DNA from: Caldilineaceae bacterium | Lineage (GTDB): Bacteria > Chloroflexota > Anaerolineae > Caldilineales > Caldilineaceae | Direction: 5' to 3' | NCBI GenBank assembly: GCA_026645575.1 | Contig: JAPKMW010000113.1 | Coordinates: 1 to 34,476 of the forward strand | DNA length: 34,476 bases | In this document: in pieces, positions 16,362-27,844 of the stretch | Layout: every line of letters begins with the position of its first letter | Position numbering within the stretch: the stretch's first letter is position 1 | Notes under the pieces: generated by a model | The model's database searches: none | Told to the model about the DNA's origin: nothing | The model's input: the letters and a program-made list of their open reading frames with translations, nothing else | Made by a program: the position numbers and the translations under genes

Positions 16362-16893
16362 AGCTATAAGGGGGTGACTTCTTCCCCGGAGATTGTTGAA
16401 CAAGCCACAGTATTCATCAATGTGGCCGAACAGTACCTTCCTAAGTCAGCATGATTGTAACCGTTTTTGTGCATTGACGTAATTAAGCTTTCAAGCGACA
16501 ATGGAGTTAATGTTATCTGGGTCGGTGGCGGGTAATGTCACCGCCGAAGTCGGCGCACCTGGCCTGTCGCTTGGGTCCAACGTGCTTATCAGCGCTCTTC
16601 TCACCTATCACACCAGAGTTTCGGCGACGATTCCAGCCTTTACAGCGCAGAGGCATCTGATCTGCCCAATATTGGGTTGTACTGTTGTTGGTGCTGCTGG
16701 TAGGTCTGTTGGGCGCCCTGAGTCCTGATCTGAAGCTGGTCGGGTTGGAGGAGGCGTCGGATACGATCCTCTGGGTCGGCATCCTGACCACCGTGATTCT
16801 GGCGCTGCTCTTTGTCCTAGCGCTGGGGCTATGCACAAAAATCACCTATGATAAATCACGCAACGCGTAGCACATAAGAAACGAGGTGAAATC
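16362..16893. other. Gene-poor stretch with palindrome
   Basis: About 530 bp with no strong gene. It contains a perfect 12-bp palindrome CCCAATATTGGG at 16665-16676 and a possible 61-codon membrane ORF (16685-16870). It may hold remnants of a degraded membrane-protein gene as well as the promoter of the next gene. Confidence 0.4.
16685..16870 (+). CDS. Possible small two-helix membrane protein or remnant
   Basis: 61 residues from a TTG. A short hydrophobic N-terminus (LVLLVGLLGAL) and a strong membrane helix (ILWVGILTTVILALLFVLALGLC) surround an acidic loop, with a short charged tail. There is no good ribosome binding site and no ATG, so it may be the 3' end of a decayed gene. I do not recognise a family. 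Confidence 0.25.
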   Translation: MLVLLVGLLGALSPDLKLVGLEEASDTILWVGILTTVILALLFVLALGLCTKITYDKSRNA

Positions 16894-18099
16894 TTGTCTA
16901 CCCTTCTACAACAACTGGTCCACGGCGAACGCGACCAACTTCATATCACAGCCATCAAAGTGATCCAACTAAAGGAGCATGGCATTCAGTCACTCGTCAA
17001 GGTGGAGACCGATGGCGGCGTCTATGGGTTGGGGGAAATCGGGGCGCCGGCGGCGGTAGCGCGGGCGTACATTGAGACGATGAAGGCCGATCTTATCGGC
17101 CAGGATGCCTTGGCCGTGGAGAAGTGCTATGCCGACATGACGCGAATGCGCGCCCAGTGGCACGCACATTGGGTGCAAAACCCGACGATCAGCGGCATCG
17201 ACATTGCCCTCTGGGACATTGCCGGCAAGGTCTTCAATCGCCCCATCTCCAAATTGTTAACTGGGCGCTTTCGTGATGAAATTGAACTCTATGTCAACAC
17301 GCTAGGGCCAACCGACTGGTTTGACAAGGGCGCGTGCCAAGCCTGGGCGGATGAAATGAAGGCTGACCCGAATGGCTTTCAAACGATCAAATTCGGCTTT
17401 GAAGCCATGATTGGCCGCCAGTTGCCACAGCACAGCGGTCGTCGCCCCGGCTATCTCTGTGATATGCTCAAACCGAGCGAGTTGCGCCGCATTCGCCAGG
17501 GCTATGAAAACTGTCGGGAAGCGTTGGGTTGGGAGATGGACATCATTGTCCACTGTCACAACGAGTGGGATCTGCCGACGGCATTGGGCATTGCCGAAGC
17601 CGTAGCGCCGATCCAGCCGCTCTGGATCGAAGATGCGCTGCCGGTGGTCTACTCGGATAGTTGGCCGGCCTTCCGCGCCGCCTCGCCCGTGCGCGTGATG
17701 ACCGGCGAAAAGCTCGAACTGGTCGCTGAGTTTTTGCAATTTTTAACCAATGGTGGCGTCCATGTCATTCACCCCGACATTGCCTTTGTCGGCGGCATTA
17801 CCGGGATGCGCAAGATTGCCGATCTGGCCGAGTTGTATGCCGTCCCGGTGGTGACGCACAATGTGGGCAGTCTGGTGCAACTGCTGGCGACCGCGCACTT
17901 TGGTGCATCCTGTCGCAATTTTGTGATGACGGAGTGTCGCATCCCGCAGGGTGGCATCTTCCCTGAAATGAACGCTGATGGAATGCAGGTCGCCAATGGC
18001 AAATTGACAGTGCCCGATAAACCGGGGCTGGGCATTACCCTGGTCGATGAGGTGTTGCGGGAAAAGCTCTGGGAAGGGGAAGTTTATTGGGATAAGTAA
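16894..18099 (+). CDS. Enolase-superfamily sugar-acid dehydratase (mandelate racemase group)
   Basis: A 401-residue protein starting at a TTG with GAGGTG 6 nt upstream; no ATG is near, so TTG is well supported. The capping domain has VETDGGVYGLGE (37-48) and the conserved SGIDIALWDIAGK (100-112). The barrel has VHCHNEWD (219-226), WIEDAL (244-249), TGEKLE (270-275), the IHPDIAFVGGITGMRKIADLAE strand-helix and VVTHN (319-323). Acidic ligands E246 and E272 are clear; the first ligand position reads His-Cys-His instead of Asp-x-His, which I believe occurs in an uncharacterised subgroup. It is likely a sugar-acid dehydratase acting in the same catabolic network as the 11717-14915 operon. It is transcribed separately. 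Confidence 0.85.
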   Translation: MSTLLQQLVHGERDQLHITAIKVIQLKEHGIQSLVKVETDGGVYGLGEIGAPAAVARAYIETMKADLIGQDALAVEKCYADMTRMRAQWHAHWVQNPTISGIDIALWDIAGKVFNRPISKLLTGRFRDEIELYVNTLGPTDWFDKGACQAWADEMKADPNGFQTIKFGFEAMIGRQLPQHSGRRPGYLCDMLKPSELRRIRQGYENCREALGWEMDIIVHCHNEWDLPTALGIAEAVAPIQPLWIEDALPVVYSDSWPAFRAASPVRVMTGEKLELVAEFLQFLTNGGVHVIHPDIAFVGGITGMRKIADLAELYAVPVVTHNVGSLVQLLATAHFGASCRNFVMTECRIPQGGIFPEMNADGMQVANGKLTVPDKPGLGITLVDEVLREKLWEGEVYWDK

Positions 18100-18120
18100 T
18101 CGTCAGTAGAACGAAATCGT

Positions 18121-18405
18121 TCACCGCTGCAATGTTGACAGCAGCGCCTCGATACCCTGGTCATTGAGTAATTCCGTGAGTCGTTGCCGTTCCTGTGCAT
18201 GATAGGGTGCAACATCGATCCCTAAAGCTGTCACCAACTTGGCATCAACAACTCGAAGGTGTTGTGTAGAAAGACGGCCAATCCGACGTGTCACAAGTTG
18301 GCGATCAACCGTAGCTAACTTGTTCAACCGGATTACAGAAGAGACCTTCAATCCTGTTTGCACGAAATCGGGATCAGAGCGCAGCAATGGCAAATCATAA
18401 CGCAC
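18121..18405 (-). pseudogene. N-terminally truncated MazF/PemK-like toxin
   Basis: 94 residues from a [45 protein letters not shown] matches the second half of PemK/MazF-family endoribonucleases (the 'tGL...SvirldkLatv....v...iG.Ls' block). The N-terminal third of the fold, with the basic RP-motif strand, is missing. An in-frame TAA lies three codons before the GTG and the frame runs into the leader and start of the GH127 gene. No antitoxin gene is adjacent. It is most likely a relic cut by a rearrangement, with the remaining part still open. Confidence 0.6.
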
Positions 18406-18435
18406 ACCAAATTACATTGTAAGAAAGAATATAGG

Positions 18436-20361
18436 ATGACAATCTCATCAGCCAAACGTCAACTCACCCCCGTTCCTTTCACCGGAGTCACCCTCGACGA
18501 CCCATTTTGGGCGCCGCGCCAGGCGATCAATCGCCAGGTGACAATTCCCCACATGCACCAAATGTTGGTCGATACGGGACGTATCGGCGCCTTCGACCTC
18601 AATTTTGAGCGACCCGTGCCGTCACCGATTGTCCTCATCTTTGGCGACTCGGATCCGGCCAAGTGGTTGGAAGCGGCCAGCTATGCGCTGGCGACACAAG
18701 ATGACCCGGCGCTGGCGAAACTGGTCAATGAAGTGGCCGACAAGATCATCAGCGCCCAGCAGCCCGATGGCTATCTCAACACCCACTTTACCGCCATTCA
18801 GCCGGAAATGCGCTGGAAAAATCTGCGCGACTGGCACGAGATGTATTGCGCCGGCCACTTGATGGAAGCCGCCGTCGCCCATCACCAGGCCACCGGCGAC
18901 CCCAAATTGCTCAATGCGTTGGCGCGCTATGCCGACCACATCGACGCCACCTTTGGCGTCGAGCCGGGCAAAAAGCGCGGCTATGGCGGCCACCCAGAGA
19001 TTGAATTGGCGCTAGTGCGGCTTTACCACGCAACCGGGGAAACGCGCTATCTAAACTTCGCTAAATATCTGGTTGAAGAGCGCGGGCACTCTAATCCCCA
19101 CTACTACGATGCTGAAGCGGTGGAACGGGGCGAAGACCCGAAAAAGTTTTGGGCCAGAACCTATGAATATTGCCAGGCACATACACCGATTCGCGAGCAG
19201 CACAAGGTGGTTGGTCATGCTGTGCGTGCCATGTATCTCCTATGTGGCGTGGCGGATCTGGCCCATGAATTCAACGACCCGACGCTGTTAGACACTTGTG
19301 AGCAGTTGTGGGAAAATCTGGTCTACCAGCGTATGTATCTCACCGGTGGCATTGGCCCCTCGCGCCACAACGAAGGCTTCACCACCGACTACGATCTGCC
19401 CGACGAAACCGCCTATGCCGAGACCTGCGCCTCGATTGCGCTGATCATGTGGAATCATCGCCTGTTGCAGTTCCGCGGCGAGGGCAAGTACGCCGACATT
19501 ATCGAGCAGACGCTCTACAACGGCTTTATCAGCGGCGTTGCGCTGGATGGGAAGCACTTTTTCTATGTCAACCCGTTAGCCAGCCCCGGCAATCACCATC
19601 GCACGCCCTGGTTTGAATGCCCCTGCTGTCCGCCCAATGTCGGGCGCATTTTGGCAAGCCTAGGCAACTATTTCTATTCCACCGGCGACCATGCGCTTTG
19701 GGTGCATCTCTATGGGCAAAACACGGCCAACACGACGGTCAATGGTCAGGCGGTGCAAATTCGCCAGACGACCAACTACCCGTGGGATGGACAAATCCAA
19801 CTGACGCTCGACTTGGCCCAAGCGCGCCCCTTTACCCTCCATTTGCGCATTCCCGGCTGGTGCAACGAATGGTCGATTACGGTCAATGGCGCGCCGCTGC
19901 GCATGGATCTGCCGCCGCAAAATGGCTATCTCGCCATCACTCGCACCTGGGCGCCCGGCGACAAGGTCGAGTTGACACTGGCGATGCCGGTGCAGGCTGT
20001 CTGGGCGCACCCCGCTGTCCGCCAGATGCAGGGGCGGATTGCCCTTCAGCGCGGGCCGCTGGTCTACTGCCTGGAGGAGGTCGATAATGCGGTCAACAAT
20101 CTGGATCGGATTACCCTTGACCCAGCGCAAGTGGGCCAATTCACAACCGAGCATCACCCGGATCTATTAGGTGGTGTAACTGTGTTGAAAGGCGTCGGCC
20201 AGGTGATCGACGATGCCGATTGGGATAGTCACACGCTTTATCGCTACAGCGAACCAACGGCCGTCAAAACTGTCGCTGTAACAGCGATTCCCTACCCCGT
20301 CTGGGACAATCGACAGGCCGGCGAAATGCGCGTCTGGTTCCGAATGCAGTCGCAACCGTAG
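18436..20361 (+). CDS. GH127-family beta-L-arabinofuranosidase
   Basis: A 641-residue protein. The ATG at 18436 is used; the frame extends to 18358 but the extra residues do not fit the family. It has an (alpha/alpha)6 barrel with [14 protein letters not shown] near the N-terminus, [33 protein letters not shown] and [14 protein letters not shown]. Catalytic features match characterised GH127: acid/base Glu at E313 (HNEGF), Zn ligands E329 and C331 (AETCAS), and the C397-C398 pair in ECPCCPPN including the likely nucleophile Cys. Spacing E313/E329/C331 equals E322/E338/C340 of the Bifidobacterium enzyme HypBA1. There is no signal peptide, so it acts in the cytoplasm on imported arabinosides. 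A C-terminal beta domain (about 440-640) is present. Confidence 0.9.
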   Translation: MTISSAKRQLTPVPFTGVTLDDPFWAPRQAINRQVTIPHMHQMLVDTGRIGAFDLNFERPVPSPIVLIFGDSDPAKWLEAASYALATQDDPALAKLVNEVADKIISAQQPDGYLNTHFTAIQPEMRWKNLRDWHEMYCAGHLMEAAVAHHQATGDPKLLNALARYADHIDATFGVEPGKKRGYGGHPEIELALVRLYHATGETRYLNFAKYLVEERGHSNPHYYDAEAVERGEDPKKFWARTYEYCQAHTPIREQHKVVGHAVRAMYLLCGVADLAHEFNDPTLLDTCEQLWENLVYQRMYLTGGIGPSRHNEGFTTDYDLPDETAYAETCASIALIMWNHRLLQFRGEGKYADIIEQTLYNGFISGVALDGKHFFYVNPLASPGNHHRTPWFECPCCPPNVGRILASLGNYFYSTGDHALWVHLYGQNTANTTVNGQAVQIRQTTNYPWDGQIQLTLDLAQARPFTLHLRIPGWCNEWSITVNGAPLRMDLPPQNGYLAITRTWAPGDKVELTLAMPVQAVWAHPAVRQMQGRIALQRGPLVYCLEEVDNAVNNLDRITLDPAQVGQFTTEHHPDLLGGVTVLKGVGQVIDDADWDSHTLYRYSEPTAVKTVAVTAIPYPVWDNRQAGEMRVWFRMQSQP

Positions 20362-20386
20362 TAAAGACTTTAGTCTTGCACCCACC

Positions 20387-20443
20387 ATATCACCGCGAAT
20401 CAACCCCGAACAGATTCGCAAATCCCTAGCTTCGCGGTGATAT
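20387..20443 (+). terminator. 13-bp inverted repeat after GH127 gene
   Basis: Arms ATATCACCGCGAA (20387-20399) and TTCGCGGTGATAT (20431-20443) with a 31-nt loop, 25 bp beyond the GH127 stop. A smaller palindrome AAGACTTTAGTCTT at 20364-20377 precedes it. It may be a terminator or leader structure for the next gene, whose start is 42 bp further on. Confidence 0.4.
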
Positions 20444-20484
20444 ACACGAACACAACACGTCTATCAGTAGAAACGACTTTACCT

Positions 20485-21591
20485 ATGTTGAAACACAACA
20501 CCTTTCGCATTAGCGGAATAGCGCTCTTCCTGCTTGCCATTACATTGGGCATCGCGGCCTGCGGTGCAGACACCCCCGAACCCACGGCAATGCCGCCGGC
20601 CGCCACGGCGACCAGCGCGCCAACGCCTGAACCCACGCCTACTGCCGTCCCTGCCGCCACGGCAACCGTATCAACGGCGACAACGACCACAACCACAACA
20701 GTTGCCAATGACATTTTGTCAGTCGTCGGACGCGCGCGCGGATTGGAAAATTTTGTTACCTTGTTGGACGCTGCCGGTTTGACCGAGCCGTTTCAAAACG
20801 GTGAACCGCTGACGGTCTTTGTTGTCCCCAATTCCGCTTGGGAAGAATTACCGGCGGCGGTTTTGGACGATGCTGCGTTGATGGGCAAAATTTTGCGCAA
20901 TCACCTCATGGCGGGTCGTCATCTGATGCCGGAGATGGTTCTATCCAGCACGATGACAAGCACGTTAGGTGCGCCCTTGACCATTTTGGTGGGCGCTGAG
21001 GGGGCAACGGTGCAAGGCGCTAATGTGCTGGATGCTGATTACGAAGCGGATAACGGCATTCTCCACCTGCTCGATACGGTCCTGCTGCCACAGGATGTCA
21101 TCACTGATGTGATGGCGCTCTACCCATCTGTGCTGGGTGAACAGACCTTTGCCATGCAAGGCAACCTCCACATTGCGCATGGTCAATTTTCACCCACGCC
21201 CTACAACAGCACGCCCCCCACCTCTGGGCCACACTACCCGGATATTGTCGCTTGGCAGCTTTATGAGCAACCTTTTCCCTATGAGCAACTGGTTCACAAC
21301 CTGGAGGATGGCGGCGTTATTATCTACTATCAATGCGCCGAACCCTGCCCCGAAATCGTGGAACAGTTACGCACGCTGGTGCAACCTTATCAGGAGGCCG
21401 GGCGCCATGTGGTCGTCGCGCCCAATGACCCGACTTGGACGCTGATCGGTGATGTGAAACCCCATGCCGATATGGGCGCGCCGATTGCCCTTGTGGCCTG
21501 GCGCAAGTTACTCAAACTCGATGCGGTTGATGTGGAGAAGATTACGCAATTTATTGAAGCGTTTGAGGGGATTGACCACCATGTGCAATGA
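20485..21591 (+). CDS. Lipoprotein with FAS1 (fasciclin) and DUF3105 domains
   Basis: A 368-residue protein. The ATG at 20485 gives a clean lipoprotein signal: basic N-terminus, hydrophobic GIALFLLAITLGIAAC with the lipid-attached Cys at 26. A Pro/Thr/Ala linker (28-72) follows. Residues about 73-195 form a fasciclin domain (VVGRARGLENFVTLLDAAGL, LTVFVVPNSAWEELP, ILRNHLMAGR, ADNGILHLLDTVLLP). Residues about 215-365 form a DUF3105 domain, with NLHIAHGQ, YNSTPPTSGPHYP and VHNLEDGGVIIYYQC, which carry conserved His and Cys. It would sit on the outer surface. FAS1 suggests adhesion; DUF3105 has no established function. The stop codon coincides with the start of the hairpin at 21591. Confidence 0.85.
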   Translation: MLKHNTFRISGIALFLLAITLGIAACGADTPEPTAMPPAATATSAPTPEPTPTAVPAATATVSTATTTTTTTVANDILSVVGRARGLENFVTLLDAAGLTEPFQNGEPLTVFVVPNSAWEELPAAVLDDAALMGKILRNHLMAGRHLMPEMVLSSTMTSTLGAPLTILVGAEGATVQGANVLDADYEADNGILHLLDTVLLPQDVITDVMALYPSVLGEQTFAMQGNLHIAHGQFSPTPYNSTPPTSGPHYPDIVAWQLYEQPFPYEQLVHNLEDGGVIIYYQCAEPCPEIVEQLRTLVQPYQEAGRHVVVAPNDPTWTLIGDVKPHADMGAPIALVAWRKLLKLDAVDVEKITQFIEAFEGIDHHVQ

Positions 21592-21663
21592 GAGATAAAA
21601 GAGATTGAGAGATAAAGAGATTGTCGATTGTAATCTCTTTATCTCTCAATCTCTTTTATCTCT
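21591..21663. terminator. Perfect 32-bp hairpin between convergent genes
   Basis: Arms 21591-21622 and 21632-21663 are perfectly complementary with a 9-nt loop and are built from AGAGATAAA/GAGATTGA words. It starts at the last base of the FAS1 lipoprotein stop and ends 11 bp before the stop of the DUF892-like gene, so it can serve both strands. There is no classical U-tract beyond the stem. Confidence 0.6.
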
Positions 21664-21674
21664 TTGCCTGCGGC

Positions 21675-22274
21675 TTAGTCCGCCATCGCAAAGGCCGGCG
21701 TCGTTGACATCTTGTTGACGTGTTTGGCGTCCCAGGCTTCCTGCGTGTTGCGGATCGCCTGTTGGGCGGCGGACTGATTAGCGCTTGGCAAATCTTCGTG
21801 GACATCTTGTACGGTGACAATGGGCACAACTTTGCTGAGTTCGGTGATGACAGGGGTGACATCTTTCAGGTGACGCAGCGCAATGTCAGCAGTCATCTGG
21901 TCGCCCAGCGAAAGCGCCGTGCTGTGCAGCATGGTGTTGGCAACGGCGACCATACTCATGGCGACATAGTCATCGCGCAACATGCTGGAGACCGTTTCCG
22001 TGCGCACCTGGTCATAGAGACCGGCGGCGACACCAGTGGCAGCGGCAACCGCTGATTTTACCGTCGAGCGTCCACCCATGTGTTTCAAATGCTGATCCAA
22101 CACCTGGACATGTTGTTGCAACATGCCCTGCATATGCTGAATCAACTGTTGCGCTTGGGGTTTCTTCTGCACATCTTTGTTCTGGGCCTGGCGTTCAATC
22201 GCCTCTAACGCATGTTTTTCCACACCGTACATATCATTGACATATGCTTGCAAGTGCTTCTGTTGTTCGTTCAT
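21675..22274 (-). CDS. DUF892/ferritin-like helical protein
   Basis: A 199-residue, almost fully helical protein. The N-terminal part LQAYVNDMYGVEKHALEAIERQ, then HMQGMLQQHVQVLDQHLKHMGG, resembles DUF892/YciE-type ferritin-like proteins (Tyr-Glu-Lys-His then a His-rich second helix). The third helix has DYVAMSMVAVANTMLHSTALSLGD, and the last section IALRHLKDVTPVITELSKVVP is also helical. A four-helix bundle with possible metal binding through E/H residues is the inference; such proteins are often stress-induced. The tail after about residue 165 seems disordered. The gene stands alone. Confidence 0.65.
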   Translation of the reverse strand: MNEQQKHLQAYVNDMYGVEKHALEAIERQAQNKDVQKKPQAQQLIQHMQGMLQQHVQVLDQHLKHMGGRSTVKSAVAAATGVAAGLYDQVRTETVSSMLRDDYVAMSMVAVANTMLHSTALSLGDQMTADIALRHLKDVTPVITELSKVVPIVTVQDVHEDLPSANQSAAQQAIRNTQEAWDAKHVNKMSTTPAFAMAD

Positions 22275-22575
22275 GATCCATTTCCCTTTGCTAGTGGGCT
22301 TATGCGCTTTGTCTGCGCTTTCGAGCGATTCGCTTTTGGGGAGAAGTCGAACCGTATCAAGAAACTGTAAACCCTGTACGACTGAATGCGGTACGCGGCC
22401 TACAGTTTGCCCCAGGATGAACGAACTGACGATAGAGAAGGTTATAGAATCAGGGTATAGGACGGTTCAGACCAGCAGTCACACCCAGCGAAGGGTGCAT
22501 TCACCAAGTGTGACTGCTGGTCACTCGCTTAGAGCATCTGGCGATCAGATGGTTTGGCAAGGGATGCGATGGGGA
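22275..22575. other. Gene-free stretch with hairpin
   Basis: No supported gene. It holds the 15-bp-arm hairpin at 22470-22522 and a weak AAACTGTA/TACAGTTT inverted repeat at 22362-22408. It should contain the promoter of the DUF892-like gene on the minus strand. Confidence 0.5.
22470..22522 (-). terminator. 15-bp perfect inverted repeat
   Basis: Arms GACCAGCAGTCACAC (22470-22484) and its exact complement (22508-22522), with a 23-nt loop. It lies 53 bp beyond the stop of the small membrane gene on the minus strand. Confidence 0.45.
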
Positions 22576-22824
22576 TTACGGCCCCATCACCAGATTGACC
22601 AGCACGAAAAGCGCCGCGGCCAGCCAAAGACCGGTGAAGAAGAGGCGACGCCAACTTCTTGGTTCTTTGGGCGGTTGGGTGGCGAGTTGTTGGCTGCGTC
22701 GATCCAAGAAGAGCAAGAAGAGACCCAACAATAACCCGACGAAGAGATTGCCGACATGACTCCCCGCACTCATCTCGGCATGACGTTGATCACTGTCTTG
22801 GTCGCTGAGTAGGATCGGTTGCAT
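22576..22824 (-). CDS. Small two-helix membrane protein
   Basis: 82 residues. AAGGAGAT lies 6 nt before the ATG, a strong ribosome binding site that supports a real gene. A polar N-terminus (about 24 residues) is followed by VGNLFVGLLLGLFLLFLD, a basic loop RRSQQLATQPPKEPRSWRR, and a second helix LFFTGLWLAAALFVLVNLVMG. I do not recognise a family. Positive charges in the loop predict both ends outside and the loop inside. Confidence 0.6.
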   Translation of the reverse strand: MQPILLSDQDSDQRHAEMSAGSHVGNLFVGLLLGLFLLFLDRRSQQLATQPPKEPRSWRRLFFTGLWLAAALFVLVNLVMGP

Positions 22825-23334
22825 GGCTTTATCTCCTTTTCATACGCAGTAGTCCGTAGTCGTATAGTCGCATAGTCCAGAATCCATCTAGGTCAAGTGC
22901 GGCTATCGTGCGGTCTACTGATACTACGCCGGTGACGCTCGCTAGAAAGCCCAGCGTCTTCCGGTCAACATTTTTGGTTTGCTTTCCTTCCTCCGCCAAA
23001 ACCCTATCTGCACCCGTTTTCAGTATGACATAGCTTTTCTATCATCACGATGACAAGTAAACGACAAGCATGTGTCAAATGCGCGTCAATTCTGACGGGG
23101 ACGCCAGGATGCCGATTCAAAAGTTGCGCCCCTCTGCTCCGGCTATGATATACTCATCAGGCTTACACAAACGCAGCGGCCTGGCCAAGCCAGAACCAAA
23201 CTTTCAACCGCAAAGGGGCCCAAAGGGCACCCCAGAGCGCAAAGAAAATCTCTGCGAACTTTGTGTCTCTGCGGTAAGATTGCTTGTTTTCTGTTCAAGC
23301 TTTCGACTAGTTAGACACTAAGGAAGGCGCAACC
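22825..23334. other. Gene-free stretch with repeat traces
   Basis: No supported gene in about 510 bp. It contains a degenerate tandem of TAGTCGTA/TAGTCGCA words at about 22846-22876 and the CGCAAAG/CTCTGCG inverted element at 23207-23275. It should hold divergent promoters for the small membrane gene and the NTPase gene. Confidence 0.5.
23207..23275. repeat. Imperfect inverted repeat of CGCAAAG/TCTCTGCG words
   Basis: The outer ends ACCGC (23207-23211) and GCGGT (23271-23275) pair, and CGCAAAGA...TCTCTGCG at about 23238-23256 forms an inner stem with one mismatch. It is less regular than the other hairpins, as if decayed. It lies about 60 bp upstream of the NTPase gene. Confidence 0.45.
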
Positions 23335-24681
23335 ATGACCCAGATAACGGAAGTTGGCCCGGAACATCCAATGACCTACCGCCAAGAGTTGGTGAAGCCC
23401 CTTTTCACCAGGATTCAGGGGCGTGAATCGTGCGCCGTTATCGGCGCGGCCAGCATGGGAAAATCGCGGCTACTGCAATTTATCTTACGCCCTGAAGTAC
23501 GCGCCCACTATTTGGGCAGCGCCAATCCGACCACGCTGATTGTGTGGATCGATTGTAACCGCATGGCTTCCTTTTCCGCTTGGGGGTTGCATGAATTACT
23601 GCTGACCGGCTTATTGGAAGCCTGTATTGAACATCCGACCGCTGTTACCCAACGCGATACCCTAACCCAGTTGCGCCGCGAGGCCATTGTCGAGCGCAAC
23701 AAGTTACTGGCCCAACGCAATGTCGAGCTGGCGCTGCAAATCTTCTGTCAAGAGCTAAAGCTTCAGGTCTGTTTTATTCTCGATGAGTTTGACGAAGCCT
23801 ACCGCACCCTGTCGGCGCGGGCACTGGCCAGTCTGCGCGCCTTACGTGATCGCCACAAATACCAGGTTCACTATGTCCTGCTCTTGCGCCACCATCCCAT
23901 GTACCTACGCGATCCCTATGATTGTGAAGGCTTTTATGAACTCTTCTCTCGCGCGCTGTTGGGCATCCATCCTTACACCAGTACCGATGCTCATGTGGTG
24001 ATCGAACAGGTCGTGACGAGGCGCAAGCATGAAACAAACCGCTTGACAGAAGCAACGCGTTCACAACTGGTAATGCTCAGTGGCGGCCATCCGGGGTTGT
24101 TAATTGCATTGGTGGATCATTGGCTCACCGAAGGCAAGTTGCCCAGCGTAGGCAGTGGGCAAGCCAAGGTGCAGGAAGAGTGCCGTAAGCTGTGGGAAGG
24201 CTTGCGCCGGGAAGAGCGCGAAACGCTCCATTATATTGCCCAAGGGGTGGAAACGGACTTCCGTCAACGGGAATCTCTGTTGCTCAAGGGGATTATTCGT
24301 GAAACCCACCCCGGTCAGAGTCACTTCTTCTCCCCCCTCTTTGCCGACTATGCCGCGCAACAAGCGCCGGCGGTCGAGCAGGGGTTGCGCATCGATCCCC
24401 AAACCGGCGCCGTTTGGGTCGATGGCCGCATTGTCGATGCACTGACGCCGCGCGAATTCGATCTACTGGTCTGTCTGGCCGAAGAGCCGGGCAAGCTCTA
24501 TGAAACGGAAACGATTCTCACCAGCCTCTATCCGCAGGGGGAACACCTCAACGTCGATAGCGGCTATGTCGCAGCATTGGTGCGGCGTGTGCGTGCCAAG
24601 ATTGAACGCGATCCCGGCAATCCGCAATATCTCCTAAATGTTCGTGGTCGTGGCTACCGCTTGGTATTGCTGCCGGAATAA
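23335..24681 (+). CDS. AAA/STAND-type NTPase with C-terminal winged-helix DNA-binding domain
   Basis: A 448-residue protein; AAGGAAGG precedes the ATG. The P-loop is GAASMGKS (37-44), and Walker B is FILDEFDE (147-154) with the paired acidic residues of ATPases. LLLRHHP (182-188) may be a sensor segment, and LSGGHPGLL (248-256) is typical of STAND/ORC-like NTPases. Residues 351-448 form an OmpR/PhoB-type winged helix (LRIDPQTGAVWVDGRIVDALTPREFDLLVCLAEEPG ... LRGRGYRL-like end). The combination suggests a nucleotide-switched transcription regulator or DNA-bound sensor. No receiver domain is present. Residues 268-280 come from a small repeat-like segment (GCCCAGCGTAGGCAGTGGGC). The target and inducer are unknown. 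Confidence 0.8.
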   Translation: MTQITEVGPEHPMTYRQELVKPLFTRIQGRESCAVIGAASMGKSRLLQFILRPEVRAHYLGSANPTTLIVWIDCNRMASFSAWGLHELLLTGLLEACIEHPTAVTQRDTLTQLRREAIVERNKLLAQRNVELALQIFCQELKLQVCFILDEFDEAYRTLSARALASLRALRDRHKYQVHYVLLLRHHPMYLRDPYDCEGFYELFSRALLGIHPYTSTDAHVVIEQVVTRRKHETNRLTEATRSQLVMLSGGHPGLLIALVDHWLTEGKLPSVGSGQAKVQEECRKLWEGLRREERETLHYIAQGVETDFRQRESLLLKGIIRETHPGQSHFFSPLFADYAAQQAPAVEQGLRIDPQTGAVWVDGRIVDALTPREFDLLVCLAEEPGKLYETETILTSLYPQGEHLNVDSGYVAALVRRVRAKIERDPGNPQYLLNVRGRGYRLVLLPE

Positions 24682-24829
24682 GCGCTGCCCCTTGTCGCAA
24701 CAACGCCCAATTTATTCCCAGAGCGGCGCTGGTTGCTCACTATTATCCGCCGTGCCGAATGGATGCGCACCTTCCTGCCGGCTGGGTTGCTGGCTGTTTA
24801 TCGCACCAACGGTTTTGAAGCATAGCAGA

Positions 24830-24908
24830 CCAAAAGTTAACACAGATAGGGAGGAACACTGATTGAGTAAAAATATCAGTGTTCCTCCCTATCTGTGTTA
24901 ACTTTTGG
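24830..24908. terminator. Perfect 34-bp hairpin between convergent genes
   Basis: Arms 24830-24863 and 24875-24908 are perfectly complementary over 34 bp with an 11-nt loop. It lies between the NTPase stop and the helicase stop. A CCAAAAGTTAAC/GTTAACTTTTGG outer part gives a U-rich foot on both strands, fitting a bidirectional terminator. No mismatch is present, which is unusual for a stem of this length. Confidence 0.65.
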
Positions 24909-24943
24909 GGTTTTAGCCTGTCCAGGTTAATTTGGGGAAAGCT

Positions 24944-27808
<2,865 letters not shown>

Positions 27809-27844
27809 AGGAATGGTTAATGGAAACTAAACAACGGTTAATGG

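Noticed and set aside
15831..16403. Minus-strand open frame opposite the Fe-S protein
   Set aside because: The plus strand has both 4Fe-4S motifs and a strong ribosome site; the minus frame has neither motif nor start signal.
16501..16728. 75-codon plus-strand ORF
   Set aside because: It has no ribosome site, no family and an atypical composition, and it overlaps the alternative membrane ORF in another frame.
22177..22734. 185-codon plus-strand ORF across the DUF892-like start and small membrane gene
   Set aside because: It runs antisense to a gene with a strong ribosome site and crosses a hairpin. The translation has no domain features.
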